The notes under the pieces were generated by a model. That model saw only the letters and a list, made by a program, of their open reading frames with translations, was not told the origin of the DNA and ran no database searches. Shown one piece after another: positions 9,230 through 18,541 of a stretch of DNA of 64,000 bases. Origin of the DNA: Phyllobacterium sp. 628 (GTDB lineage Bacteria; Pseudomonadota; Alphaproteobacteria; Rhizobiales; Rhizobiaceae); contig NZ_CP050303.1 of NCBI RefSeq assembly GCF_014189505.1, forward strand, positions 1 through 64,000. Direction: 5' to 3'. Made by a program: the position numbers and the translations under genes. The stretch's first letter is position 1. Each line of letters opens with the position of its first letter.

Positions 9230-10312
9230 TCATCGTTCCTGTGAAATAGCCAACTCTGTTTTCGCATCGAACACATGAACATTTCCCGGTGCAATATAAA
9301 GCTGAATCTGGTCGCCTTTGCTGACATTTGGTCTGCCGCTATGTGCAGCGACCACCTGCTGCGATGCGATGGATGCCGTGACGAAGGTCATGCTGCCGGT
9401 GGATTCAACACCTTCCACAATCGCCTTTACTGCAAGATCGGCTGGCCCTGCTGCAAATGACAGATGTTCGGGGCGCAGGCCCGCCAGAAGCTGCATTCCG
9501 GGGACGAGCGTACGATCAAGTGCGATTGACTGCGTCTGGTCCTTCTCAAACACAACTTTCCGGCCGTCCGGGCTTACGGTGGCTGGAATGAAATTCATTG
9601 CGGGTGATCCGATGAACCCGGCAACAAACTTGTTCGCTGGCCGATCATAGAGATCCAACGGACTGCCTTGCTGCTCGACCACGCCCGCGCGCATAACCAC
9701 GATATGATCAGCCATGGTCATTGCCTCGACCTGATCATGCGTGACGTAAACCGACGTCGCCTTCAACCGTTCGTGCAGTTTGCGGATTTCGCTGCGCATA
9801 TGAACACGCAACGCCGCATCCAGATTGGAAAGCGGTTCGTCAAAGAGGAACACTTTCGGATCACGCACAATAGCACGCCCCATGGCGACACGTTGGCGTT
9901 GCCCGCCGGACAAAGCCTTGGGCAAGCGGTCGAGCAGTGCGCCAAGGCCAAGCGTTTCTGCCGCAACCCGCGTGCGATCCGCGATCTCCTGCTTCGGCCT
10001 CCGTTTCAGGCGCATCGAGTAGTTCATGTTATGCTCGACATCCATATGCGGATAGAGCGCATAGGACTGAAACACCATCGCCACGTCGCGCTCGCGCGGC
10101 GGTTTGTTGACAACACTTTCCCCGGCAATACGCAGATCACCCGAGCTTGTTTTTTCAAGCCCGGCAAGGGTGCGCAGCAATGTAGATTTGCCGCAACCGG
10201 AAGGCCCGACCAGCGCTACGAACGAGCCTTGCTCGATAGCAATATTGATATCCTTCAGCGCGTGAAACCCGCCATAATGCTTGTTCAGATGGTCAATCTC
10301 GATCTGGAGCAT
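9230..10312 (-). CDS. Sugar ABC transporter ATPase, MalK/UgpC type
   Basis: 360 residues, normal for the CUT1 family. Walker A GPSGCGKST lies near 37-45, the signature LSGGQRQRVAMGRA near 135-148, Walker B VFLFDEP follows, and the switch His is in VYVTHDQVEA. The C-terminal ~110 residues form the regulatory/OB domain. It powers import by the two permeases encoded just upstream in the operon, with an 8-bp gap to the previous gene. It is the last gene of importer operon A. Confidence 0.95.
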   Translation of the reverse strand: MLQIEIDHLNKHYGGFHALKDINIAIEQGSFVALVGPSGCGKSTLLRTLAGLEKTSSGDLRIAGESVVNKPPRERDVAMVFQSYALYPHMDVEHNMNYSMRLKRRPKQEIADRTRVAAETLGLGALLDRLPKALSGGQRQRVAMGRAIVRDPKVFLFDEPLSNLDAALRVHMRSEIRKLHERLKATSVYVTHDQVEAMTMADHIVVMRAGVVEQQGSPLDLYDRPANKFVAGFIGSPAMNFIPATVSPDGRKVVFEKDQTQSIALDRTLVPGMQLLAGLRPEHLSFAAGPADLAVKAIVEGVESTGSMTFVTASIASQQVVAAHSGRPNVSKGDQIQLYIAPGNVHVFDAKTELAISQER

Positions 10313-10320
10313 GGTTTACC

Positions 10321-11133
10321 TCATTTCAGCGCGCCGGCGGTAAGACCACTGACGATGCGCCGTTGCAGCAACATGAAAACGAAAAGGATGGGGGTCACAT
10401 AGATGGCGGCATAGGTCATGATGCCATTCCAGTCATTGGCATTGGGACCCATGAAGGTCTGCAAACCGACTGTCGCCGTTTGCAATTCATTCTTGGCAAT
10501 CAATGACCGCGCATAGACATATTCGCCGAAGGATTGCAGGAATATCAGCACCGACGTGACGAGAATACCATTGCGGGCAAGCGGCAGCATGATGTTGAAG
10601 AATGCACCAATGCGCGATGACCCGTCGACCAGCGCCGCATCCTCCAGCTCGCGCGGCACCTGCACAAAGGTGGCGCGGCAGAGCACGATATAGAGCGGCA
10701 GCATCTTGGCGGTTTGCGCCAGAATGACCGCCACACGCGGGCTTGCCAGAAGCCCAACCTGATTGAAAGCCACGAAAATCGGCGTCACCATCAGAGATGA
10801 TGGCAGAACCTGCATCATGAGAATGGCAAACAGGGCAATATCCATCCAGACATTGCGCACGCGTGCCAGTACATAGGCACAACCGGTTCCCATCGTGGTG
10901 ACGAGAACGGTGACGCCGATAGCGATCAGCAGCGAATTCCAGAGATAACCGCTCATGCCGCGGTTCTTCCAGACTTCGATAAAATTCCACTGAGGGTCGG
11001 TCGGCCAGAAAGTCGGCGGGTACTGGAAAATCTCCGTGGCGCCTTTAAAGGCTGTTAAGTACATCCAGTAGAGCGGGAACAGGTAGACTGCCGTCATCAC
11101 CAGTCCAATTGCGAGAAGAATATAGCGCTTCAT
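10321..11133 (-). CDS. Sugar ABC transporter permease, MalG type
   Basis: 270 residues. The start was placed at ATG 11133 (MKRYILLAIGLV), preceded by aggagag, because the longer frame adds a basic 46-residue stretch unlike any permease. About six membrane helices are visible. The EAA loop that contacts the ATPase reads LEDAALVDGSSRIGAFF. It follows the partner permease by 11 bp and pairs with it to form the CUT1 membrane channel. Confidence 0.93.
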   Translation of the reverse strand: MKRYILLAIGLVMTAVYLFPLYWMYLTAFKGATEIFQYPPTFWPTDPQWNFIEVWKNRGMSGYLWNSLLIAIGVTVLVTTMGTGCAYVLARVRNVWMDIALFAILMMQVLPSSLMVTPIFVAFNQVGLLASPRVAVILAQTAKMLPLYIVLCRATFVQVPRELEDAALVDGSSRIGAFFNIMLPLARNGILVTSVLIFLQSFGEYVYARSLIAKNELQTATVGLQTFMGPNANDWNGIMTYAAIYVTPILFVFMLLQRRIVSGLTAGALK

Positions 11134-11144
11134 TGGCTCTCTCC

Positions 11145-12074
11145 TCAATAACTGTGTTCGTGGCGGGTGGAACGGACATAGACAGCGGCAACGATGATGA
11201 CGAACAGGATCATCATCACCGAGACGGCGCTGCCGAGCGATATTTCGTACGTCTGGAAAGACAATTGCCACGACCAGTATTGCGCGACATTGGAGCTGTC
11301 CGCTGGGCCGCCCTGCGTCAGCGCGGCGATAAGATCAAACTGTTGCAGGGTGAAGATCACGCCAAGCGAAATAACCGCGCCGAGTTGCGCGCGCATCAGA
11401 GGCAGTGTGATCGACCAGAAACGTTCGAATGGTCCCGCACCATCAAGTTCCGCCGCCTCATAGACATCACGTGGGATGCTGGCGAGCCCAACGGAAAGCA
11501 GGATCATGTTGAAGGGAATACCGAGCCAGACATTGGCGATGATAACGGCATAGAGAGCCACATTGGGATCGGACAGCCAGAAGATACGCTCATCGGCAAC
11601 ACCAAGTGACATCAGCACATAGTTGATGACACCGAAATCTCCGGCAAACAGCCATTTCCAGATAGCGCCAACCACCAGAGCGGGCATGATCCATCCCGCG
11701 AGGAACAGACCGCGCAGATAGGTGGCACCGGGGAAATCCTGCTGAAAGAACAGGGCCAAACCAAAGCCGATGGACAATTGGAAGACAATCGACAAAACCA
11801 CGAACTTGACCGTATTCCAGAACACTGTCTGCGCGATCGGTTGAGACAAGACCTCATAGTAGTTTTGCAAACCAACAAAGGGCCGGCTGAACGTGGTGAT
11901 CGTAAACATGTCGACGGTCTGCAACGACATGATGATGTTGTAGACAATCGGAAACGCTGAAAATGCGATCAGATACAGCAGTGCCAATCCAAGCAGCAGA
12001 ATATCAAAGCCGCTTCCATCCCGTATGGTTCTGATGATGCTCTGCACAGTGCCCTCCCGCGCCATGTCGATCAT
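11145..12074 (-). CDS. Sugar ABC transporter permease, MalF type
   Basis: 309 residues with six or more membrane helices. The EAA loop reads YEAAELDGAGPFERFWSITL, and the C-terminal helix is followed by a short basic tail. It forms the membrane channel with the next permease. It lies 39 bp downstream of the binding-protein gene. ATG at 12074 gives MIDMAREG; an internal ATG three codons later is possible. Confidence 0.93.
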   Translation of the reverse strand: MIDMAREGTVQSIIRTIRDGSGFDILLLGLALLYLIAFSAFPIVYNIIMSLQTVDMFTITTFSRPFVGLQNYYEVLSQPIAQTVFWNTVKFVVLSIVFQLSIGFGLALFFQQDFPGATYLRGLFLAGWIMPALVVGAIWKWLFAGDFGVINYVLMSLGVADERIFWLSDPNVALYAVIIANVWLGIPFNMILLSVGLASIPRDVYEAAELDGAGPFERFWSITLPLMRAQLGAVISLGVIFTLQQFDLIAALTQGGPADSSNVAQYWSWQLSFQTYEISLGSAVSVMMILFVIIVAAVYVRSTRHEHSY

Positions 12075-12113
12075 GTACGCCTCCGCACCAATAGATGCGG
12101 AGGCTCACTTGAA

Positions 12114-13325
12114 TTATTTCTTCAGGGTGCCATCGATCTGTTTTTGCGCCGTTGCAAGCGCCGTCTTCGGATCACTTTGGTGGGTCAGCGACGACTGGAT
12201 GGCTGTATAGATCGCCTTGGAGATTTTCGGCCATTCCGGATGCGGCCCACGATTGCGCGCATATTTCATGCTTTCTTCAAAGACAGCATAAATCGCCGGT
12301 ACTTTCGGATTGTTGGACTGAACCTTTGTCGCCGGCAGAAAGCCAAAGCGATTCCAGACATCGGGCATTTTGGCGTAAAGAAATTCGAGCAGGATAAACG
12401 CTTCTTTGGGATGTTTGCTGTTGGCGAGAATGACATTATCGCCTTCACCCAAAGCCGAGGCGCGCGGCGCGCCTTCCTGCGGAACAGGAAGCAAGGCAGC
12501 GCGGAAATCAAACTTTGCCTCCTTGGTCATGCGCGGCAATTCCCACGGACCCGATATTACCATGGCAGCATTTCCGGCATTGAATGTGCCAGCTGATTCA
12601 TATTGGCCACGGATCAGCGTATCAGGGGAAGCGAGCTTTTCATCAAGCAGTTTGCTCCAGAATTGCAGTACCTTTACGCCGCCCTCCGTATCGACCTTGT
12701 TGTAATCGCCGCCGGTCATCTGCAGCCAAGGCAAAAATTGGAACGTACCCTCTTCCGTGGCGACAGCGGAAAACGCCAAACCATAGATGTTCTTGGCCGG
12801 ATCATTCAGCTTCTTGGCTGCTGTGTAGAGCTCATCCCAGGTCTTTGGCGGGTTATCGGGATCAAGACCTTTCGCTTTGAACATGTCGGCATTGTAGTAA
12901 AGTGCCAGCGTATTAGCACCGCGCGGCACGCCATAAATCTTGCTGTCCCACGTCACCGAGGAAAGCGGTCCCGGGAAAATATCGTCTTTCTTGATGACCT
13001 TGGATTCCGCCAGCATGGACGTCAAATCGAGAAGCAGACCGCGCGAGGCAAACAGCGCCACCTCAGGATTGTCGATATAGGTCACATCAGGTGATTCACC
13101 GGTGGCTGTGGCGCGCGCAAGATCATTGACCATGTCACGGAACTGAACGGTTTTTACGTTCAATTTGATATCCGGGTGGGCCTGTTCAAACTCGTCCTTG
13201 AGAAGATAAATGTACTGGTCCGGCCGGTCGATGGTCCAGATATCCAGCGTAACAGGCTCGGCCTGAGCGGCAGCGCCCGATAGCATCAATGCAGCGGCGG
13301 CAATCCAATGCGAAATGCGGTTCAT
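12114..13325 (-). CDS. Extracellular sugar-binding protein, family 1
   Basis: 403 residues with a Sec signal peptide (RISHWIAAAALMLSGAAAQA, cleavage near 22). The mature protein shows family 1 solute-binding features: LDIWTIDRPDQ at the start, SPDVTYIDNPEVALFASRG in the middle, and PWLQMTGGDYNK further on. It captures the sugar in the periplasm for the two downstream permeases. aggaggaaac lies just before the ATG. It follows the TIM-barrel gene by 120 bp on the same strand, so transporter and catabolic genes probably share the promoter near 15400. Confidence 0.93.
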   Translation of the reverse strand: MNRISHWIAAAALMLSGAAAQAEPVTLDIWTIDRPDQYIYLLKDEFEQAHPDIKLNVKTVQFRDMVNDLARATATGESPDVTYIDNPEVALFASRGLLLDLTSMLAESKVIKKDDIFPGPLSSVTWDSKIYGVPRGANTLALYYNADMFKAKGLDPDNPPKTWDELYTAAKKLNDPAKNIYGLAFSAVATEEGTFQFLPWLQMTGGDYNKVDTEGGVKVLQFWSKLLDEKLASPDTLIRGQYESAGTFNAGNAAMVISGPWELPRMTKEAKFDFRAALLPVPQEGAPRASALGEGDNVILANSKHPKEAFILLEFLYAKMPDVWNRFGFLPATKVQSNNPKVPAIYAVFEESMKYARNRGPHPEWPKISKAIYTAIQSSLTHQSDPKTALATAQKQIDGTLKK

Positions 13326-13445
13326 AGTTTCCTCCTCGTGTTGCTCGGCACGGGCAGCGCGCTTCTTGGCGGCGCGTCTGGCCCGTCGGGTTCAATCTCC
13401 ATCGTCTCCGGAACTCCCGTCCGGTTGCGGGCCCAATGCGGGAAA

Positions 13446-14342
13446 TCAGGGATTGGCGACGAAATCGCCGCCACGGCTTTTCTTCAGATAATTCAGCGAA
13501 TGTACCTGCCCGGTCATTTCCAGATCGTCGCGATAGACGGGATCGTGCCAGCCCTCGATGTCGATGGACCCTGACCAGCCAGCCAGACGCAGTTCCGATA
13601 TGACATCGGTCCAGTTGGTATCGCCAAATCCCGGCGAGCGCATGAAGACAAACTTCTCCTTGCCAAATACGCCATGTTCGCGAATGACCTCCCAACGGAT
13701 CGTCGCATCCTTGCCGTGAACATGGAAAATCTTCGGCGCCCATTTGCGGATCTGTGGCAGCGGGTCAATCAGATAAACCATCTGGTGACATGGCTCCCAC
13801 TCAAGCCCGAGATTGTCGGCCGGAACTTCATTGAAGATCATTTCCCATGCGTCGGGCGTATGGGCAATATTCCAGTCACCGCTTGCCCAGTTACCGTCCA
13901 TGGCGCAGTTCTCGAAGGCAAGCTTCACACCCTTGTCCGCCGCACGGCGGGACAGTTCGCTCCAGACCTTCTTGAACTCCGGCAAACTGTCCTCGATGGG
14001 CTTGCCGCGAATCCGGCCGGTGAAACCTGCAATGGTCGTTGCGCCAAAAAGATGAGCATGATCGATCAGGGCTTCCCAGCCTTTGAGTGTCTCGCGATCA
14101 ATTTCGGTGTCTTCCAGCGGGTTGCCGAACATGCCTAGCGTCGACATGGTGACATCGGCGTCACCGATGGCGTCTTTCAATTGCGATGCGAGCGTCGGAA
14201 GATCCTTGTCCACCACCTGCCAGAAATAAGGCTCGATACTCTCAAAGCCATGCGGCAGAATACTTTTAACATAGGCAGCGGGATCCGGTGCATTGCCCCT
14301 GACCATGGTACCGATACGGATCGATTTTGCCGGATTGCTCAC
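13446..14342 (-). CDS. Sugar isomerase/epimerase, TIM barrel
   Basis: 298 residues of the xylose-isomerase-like AP-endonuclease-2 superfamily. Likely metal ligands are the Glu in LAFENCAMDG, the Glu/His in LEWEPCHQM, the His pair in FHVHGKDA and the Glu in IDIEGWHDP. These enzymes interconvert or epimerise keto-sugars or inositol derivatives. The gene lies between a Gfo/Idh dehydrogenase and an importer, a common pairing in which the dehydrogenase makes a keto intermediate that this enzyme then rearranges. The exact substrate cannot be read from the sequence. Confidence 0.88.
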   Translation of the reverse strand: MSNPAKSIRIGTMVRGNAPDPAAYVKSILPHGFESIEPYFWQVVDKDLPTLASQLKDAIGDADVTMSTLGMFGNPLEDTEIDRETLKGWEALIDHAHLFGATTIAGFTGRIRGKPIEDSLPEFKKVWSELSRRAADKGVKLAFENCAMDGNWASGDWNIAHTPDAWEMIFNEVPADNLGLEWEPCHQMVYLIDPLPQIRKWAPKIFHVHGKDATIRWEVIREHGVFGKEKFVFMRSPGFGDTNWTDVISELRLAGWSGSIDIEGWHDPVYRDDLEMTGQVHSLNYLKKSRGGDFVANP

Positions 14343-14353
14343 CTTAAACTCCT

Positions 14354-15376
14354 TCAGATCGTGATTTCAATACGCCGCCCGGTTTCAGCGCTTTGGATCG
14401 CACCGAACACCATGGCAAGGCTTTTGATATTTTCATTTCCGGCTGTTTCGGGCGCAGGACCACCGCGCGTTGCCGCGATAAAATCCTGCATGACTCCGAG
14501 GTGGCCGCCGATGCGGTGAGACGCATCAAGGGGAGGTATCTCGACGGCAGCCACCCCGGAGAACAGGCCGTCCTTGCCGGAGGTGACGGCTTCGGCCCGT
14601 ATGTCATCATGCCCGTCCCAGACAATCGATCCTTTGCTGCCGATAATCCGCCACGCGCTTTCCCAACTCGTGCGCAGTCCATCGGCGCACCAGCTGCCGC
14701 GATATGTGAAGATCGCGCCGTTAGAGAATTCGAAGATTGCCGCAGCGGAAGAACCCTGATTGTACCAGGAATTGCCAGGCTCCCACTCACGCGCATAAAC
14801 AGCGTTGGCAGCTTCACCGCTCAGAAAGCGGGCAGCGTCGAACGTATGAATGGCCATATCGAGAAACAGCACATGACGCATTTCTTCGCGGAACCCGCCG
14901 AAATGCGGGCCAAGGAAGAAATCACAGTGCAGGCTTGTAACCTCGCCAATCGCACCCGATTCTACAAGTCCACGGATGCGCCGGATTTGAGCGAGGTAGC
15001 GTCTGTTCTGAACCACCGCATGGATACGTCCGGCAGCTTTGGCGCGATCAACCAAATCTCTCGCCTCGTCCATCGTTTCGGCCATCGGCTTTTCCGAGAG
15101 AACATGACAACCGGCAGCAAGCCCGGCGGCGACAGTCGCGTGACGCGCTGCAGGAACGACGATATCTAACAAAAGATCGGGACTGGTCTTGGCCAATACC
15201 TCGGAAAGGTTATCGGATGCGATTGCCGTGTTCAGACCAAATTCCGCAATGCGTGCCTCGGCCCGGTCCTTAGCCAGATCGACGACGCCGACGATATCCA
15301 TATCGCCAATGGTCCGGGCTGCCTCGAACCATGCTTTGCTCATGGCTCCGCAACCGACTAAAACGGCACGCTGCAT
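14354..15376 (-). CDS. Gfo/Idh/MocA family oxidoreductase
   Basis: 340 residues. The start at ATG 15376 was chosen because ggaggagagaaa precedes it; the frame extends 15 bases further but without support. The N-terminal Rossmann motif is VGCGAMSKAW, the family's EKP motif appears as LSEKPMAET near 95, and the C-terminal half is the alpha/beta substrate domain. It probably oxidises a sugar or polyol hydroxyl with NAD(P). It is the first gene of operon A, divergent from the LacI regulator across a 164-bp gap holding an operator. Confidence 0.92.
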   Translation of the reverse strand: MQRAVLVGCGAMSKAWFEAARTIGDMDIVGVVDLAKDRAEARIAEFGLNTAIASDNLSEVLAKTSPDLLLDIVVPAARHATVAAGLAAGCHVLSEKPMAETMDEARDLVDRAKAAGRIHAVVQNRRYLAQIRRIRGLVESGAIGEVTSLHCDFFLGPHFGGFREEMRHVLFLDMAIHTFDAARFLSGEAANAVYAREWEPGNSWYNQGSSAAAIFEFSNGAIFTYRGSWCADGLRTSWESAWRIIGSKGSIVWDGHDDIRAEAVTSGKDGLFSGVAAVEIPPLDASHRIGGHLGVMQDFIAATRGGPAPETAGNENIKSLAMVFGAIQSAETGRRIEITI

Positions 15377-15434
15377 TTTCTCTCCTCCCAACGAAATTCA
15401 CCTGGAACCGTCAAAATCGGTTGCAAATGGCTTC

Positions 15435-15448
15435 CGTAAACGTTTACG
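15435..15448. promoter_or_regulatory. LacI-family operator
   Basis: A perfect 14-bp palindrome, cgtaaacgtttacg, with the central CG typical of LacI/GalR operators. It sits between operon A and the divergent LacI gene, about 60 bp from the Gfo/Idh start and 92 bp from the regulator start. That position suits repression of operon A and possibly autoregulation. Confidence 0.8.
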
Positions 15449-15540
15449 ATTTCATATCGGCGAATTATTTTTGTCAATCCCTCTTTTCGGTGTTTTATGG
15501 ACGGAGGGCCTAAGTACCGAGTCGCAAAGGGAGAAAACGT

Positions 15541-16593
15541 GTGAGTATCCGGGATCTAGCCCGCCACCTCGATATCTCGATCGGAACCGTTTCCCGCGCG
15601 CTCAACGGGAAAGCAGACGTCAATGAGGAAACGCGTGAGCGCGTGCTGGAAGCGGCGAAACGCCTTGGCTATGTGCCTAATCAGTCCGGCCGCAGTCTTC
15701 GGCAAGGAACTACAAATACGATCGGCTTCATGATCGAATCGACGATTGAAACAGCCGACGCTGGCGGCAGCTTCTTCATGCCGGTGTTTGAGGGCGTGCA
15801 ATCGGTCTTCCGGCGTCATCACCTCGATCTGGTTGCGCTTTTGTGCGACATGGACGAGGAACCCGCTGACTATCTCAATCGTGTAGTTAGCCGCAGATTT
15901 GTGGACGGACTGATCATTTCAGCCACGGCTCGTCACGATCCGCGCATTGATTTCCTGCTCGAGCGAAAAATTCCGTTCATTACCCTCGGCCGCAGCGAAG
16001 CGCCGGGAAATTATCCCTGGATCGATCTGGACTTTGAAGGCGTGGCAATGACGGCGGTCAAGCGTCTTGTCGAACTGGGTCACCGCCACATCGCCATCGG
16101 CATTCCCGCCAGCGATATCAATCTTGGCTATATTTTCCTCGATGGTTACAAACGCGCCCTTGCAGGCAGCGGCATTGCCTTTAATCCGGATCTTGTTGTG
16201 CGGGCGCATGCCAATGAAGAAGGCGGCTATCAGACGGCGACTGCCCTGCTCGCGCAGAAACAGACCCCGACGGCAGTTATACTGGTCAACGAGAACATGG
16301 CCATCGGTCTATACCGGCGATTTTACGAAGCAGGTATTCACCCCGGCCGCGACATTGCGGTGATTGGGTTCAGAGAGAGCACCCAAAGCCGGTTCCTCTC
16401 CCCCACACTGACCTGTTTCAGAATTTCCCTGCGTGATCTCGGTATCAAACTGGCTGAATCCCTGCTTTCCACGATGCCAGCCTTTGAAGGTCATTATTCG
16501 CAGGATAAGGTGGAATTGATCTGGCCAATGGAACTCGTGCCGGGCGAGAGTGATCAATTTCAATTGCAACCGAGTAAACAGCAACAAAGCTGA
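15541..16593 (+). CDS. LacI-family transcriptional regulator
   Basis: 350 residues. The N-terminal helix-turn-helix reads SIRDLARHLDISIGTVSRAL, followed by the hinge region and a periplasmic-binding-protein-like sugar domain (PVFEGVQSVFRRHHLD, VPGESDQF near the end). It starts at GTG with gggagaaaac upstream. It is divergent from operon A and most likely represses it until the transported sugar or a catabolite binds. Confidence 0.93.
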   Translation: MSIRDLARHLDISIGTVSRALNGKADVNEETRERVLEAAKRLGYVPNQSGRSLRQGTTNTIGFMIESTIETADAGGSFFMPVFEGVQSVFRRHHLDLVALLCDMDEEPADYLNRVVSRRFVDGLIISATARHDPRIDFLLERKIPFITLGRSEAPGNYPWIDLDFEGVAMTAVKRLVELGHRHIAIGIPASDINLGYIFLDGYKRALAGSGIAFNPDLVVRAHANEEGGYQTATALLAQKQTPTAVILVNENMAIGLYRRFYEAGIHPGRDIAVIGFRESTQSRFLSPTLTCFRISLRDLGIKLAESLLSTMPAFEGHYSQDKVELIWPMELVPGESDQFQLQPSKQQQS

Positions 16594-16757
16594 ATTGCAT
16601 CACGCTGACTGGAAGTGAGCCGGTTAATATGTTTCGCGGGCAGCAAGGCACCGCTACGTCAGCCGGTCGAAGAGCGTGTGTTGCAGCGAACACAGGTGCT
16701 TATATTTAAATTTGGTATAAGTCGCTCAAATAGAGATGTAATTGATGCATTCCATAG

Positions 16758-16776
16758 CTCAATAGTTTAAATTGAG
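16758..16776. promoter_or_regulatory. Inverted repeat upstream of the DeoR gene
   Basis: Arms ctcaat and attgag are separated by 7 bases, 45 bp before the regulator's ATG, in an AT-rich promoter-like stretch. Autoregulation by the DeoR protein is the simplest explanation; this is inferred from position. Confidence 0.4.
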
Positions 16777-16820
16777 ATCAACTTACGTCACAATATATAT
16801 CGGTAAAACTTGGGGTTAGC

Positions 16821-17603
16821 ATGAGCGATTTTGAACGCGGTCAGCAGGTCGTAGAATTGCTGAAAGAGAGGTCTTTTGCATCCGTCCGCGACCTGCAGGA
16901 ACTTCTCGGCATTTCGGCCGCAACGGCTCGCCGCGACATTGACAAGCTTCATGATCTTGGCTTCGCCCGCAAGGTATATGGAGGCATATCGGCTCTCGAG
17001 GGGCCTGCGCTGCGAGATCGCGATTCAACCCGTCCTTACGACGAAAACAGGGATTTGGCGGTCGACGCCAAGCGAGCCATCGCTGCATTGGCGGCAACGC
17101 TTGTTCGGGATGGGGATTCAATCATTGTGCATGGTGGATCCACGTGTTTTGAGCTGGGCACATTGCTGGCAACACGCAACATTCGCCTCTATACGAATTC
17201 CATGCCGCTCGCCGCTTACGTGGGCGAGAAAGGAAGCTGCAGCCTGACCGTAGCGGGCGGAGATCTGTATAGAGAACCGGGTATCATCCAGCGCCAGTCG
17301 ACCGGAAACATCTTTTTCGCATCCAAATGTTTTTTTGGTGCACAGGGATTAAGCAAAGACGGGCTACTTGAGTCTAACCCCCTGATCGTGCAGGCCATGC
17401 AGGAATTAAGTGAATGGTCGGATGAGATCATTATTCTGGCTGATAGTCGAAAATTCTCGCTGCGAGCCAGAAGCGTCGTCGTGCCACTCACGCGAATTGG
17501 AGCGATTATAACAGATGACGGATTAACGGATACGGACGCCAAGTATCTGGAAGAAGCCGGAATTACCATCCACATTGCACAAGCTACTGGTCCTGACGTG
17601 TAA
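16821..17603 (+). CDS. DeoR-family transcriptional regulator
   Basis: 260 residues. The N-terminal winged helix includes SVRDLQELLGISAATARRDI, with the family's RKVYGG segment near 53-58. The C-terminal DeoRC sensor domain shows DSIIVHGGSTCFELG and ADSRKFSLRARSVV, which bind a phosphorylated sugar. DeoR proteins usually sense sugar phosphates such as pentulose phosphates. It is convergent with operon B, which it probably controls through the promoter near 25950. Confidence 0.92.
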   Translation: MSDFERGQQVVELLKERSFASVRDLQELLGISAATARRDIDKLHDLGFARKVYGGISALEGPALRDRDSTRPYDENRDLAVDAKRAIAALAATLVRDGDSIIVHGGSTCFELGTLLATRNIRLYTNSMPLAAYVGEKGSCSLTVAGGDLYREPGIIQRQSTGNIFFASKCFFGAQGLSKDGLLESNPLIVQAMQELSEWSDEIIILADSRKFSLRARSVVVPLTRIGAIITDDGLTDTDAKYLEEAGITIHIAQATGPDV

Positions 17604-17625
17604 GTGTGGCTAGCCACAAACGTCA
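17596..17625. terminator. Hairpin terminator, deoR/HAD junction
   Basis: A perfect 14-bp palindrome (tgtggctagccaca, 17606-17619) is nested inside gacgt/acgtc arms. It overlaps the DeoR stop codon and faces the end of operon B. There is no long T-run. A bidirectional terminator is likely. Confidence 0.5.
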
Positions 17626-17650
17626 TGTGTTCAAACCCGGCGGTACGATA

Positions 17651-18541
17651 TTAGCGAAATGCCGTGCCTGGTCTGCCCCCTTTGAAGCTGCCCTCCATAA
17701 CAAATGCTGGAAGAATATAATTCGGGAAAATCCGCTCGCTTTCCATTTGGCTGAATAGCTGGCTTTCCGACAGGTGTGCGTGAACCCCCGTCCGGGTCAA
17801 CGCACTGTTCAAACCAAAACTTCGTGCCCCCGCAATATCGTGACCAAGACTATCGCCAATGGCGACAACGCTGCGAAGCGGGGGGCTTCCGACGACAGCG
17901 ATTGCGTACTCATAAATCTGCCGATAAGGCTTGCCGATCATTGTTACCAGCCCTCCCATATCTTCATAGATTTCCGCCAAGGCACCAGCGGACGGAAAGA
18001 TGTCACCATTCAGTAATTTGTGCCTGTCAGGATTGGTGCAGACACAGGGAATTCCTCGTGAAGCAGCCGGCCGTAATATCTCCCTGTAACTATCCAGGGA
18101 GATTCGCTCCGTTTCACTTCCGGAAATGATAATCAGGTCGGCATCGGCAGCAGATGAAACACTCTGACAATCAAGCGCATTTGCGAGGGAATTATCCTGA
18201 CCACTCGAAATCGTAAATATCCGGCTCGGCCGTTTTCCCGGCAGAAAGGAATCAACGGATTTCAACAGCGACGAAGCCACATCCCCCGAAGTGACGAAAT
18301 AATCAAAAGAACGCGCGCTGAATCCAAGAGTAACAAGCCGCTCGGCATTATATGCGCCACTTCGTCCTGAATTCGAAAGGATAACGATTTTACTCCCTTT
18401 CGCCTTCAGCTTTGCCAGCGCATCTATCGCGCCGGGATATGCAGCCTCGCCATCGCGTAAAACTCCGAACTGGTCGATAAGGAAAACATCATAATTTAAA
18501 CTAAGCGCATCCAGCGACGTTATTTCCGGCAAATTGTGCAT
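17651..18541 (-). CDS. HAD-superfamily class IIA sugar phosphatase-like protein
   Basis: 296 residues. HAD motif I is degenerate: FLIDQFGVL, with the first Asp present and the usual second Asp replaced (DxD becomes DQF). Motif II Ser/Thr is in IVILSNSGRS, and motif IV appears as VVAIGDSLGHDIAGA with two Asp. It belongs to the HAD-IIA (NagD-like) group, which dephosphorylates small phosphorylated sugars. The ATG at 18541 overlaps the kinase stop (TAATG), so translation is coupled; a TTG at 18553 is less likely. Partnering a sugar kinase suggests phosphate-pool control or repair of side products. Confidence 0.85.
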   Translation of the reverse strand: MHNLPEITSLDALSLNYDVFLIDQFGVLRDGEAAYPGAIDALAKLKAKGSKIVILSNSGRSGAYNAERLVTLGFSARSFDYFVTSGDVASSLLKSVDSFLPGKRPSRIFTISSGQDNSLANALDCQSVSSAADADLIIISGSETERISLDSYREILRPAASRGIPCVCTNPDRHKLLNGDIFPSAGALAEIYEDMGGLVTMIGKPYRQIYEYAIAVVGSPPLRSVVAIGDSLGHDIAGARSFGLNSALTRTGVHAHLSESQLFSQMESERIFPNYILPAFVMEGSFKGGRPGTAFR

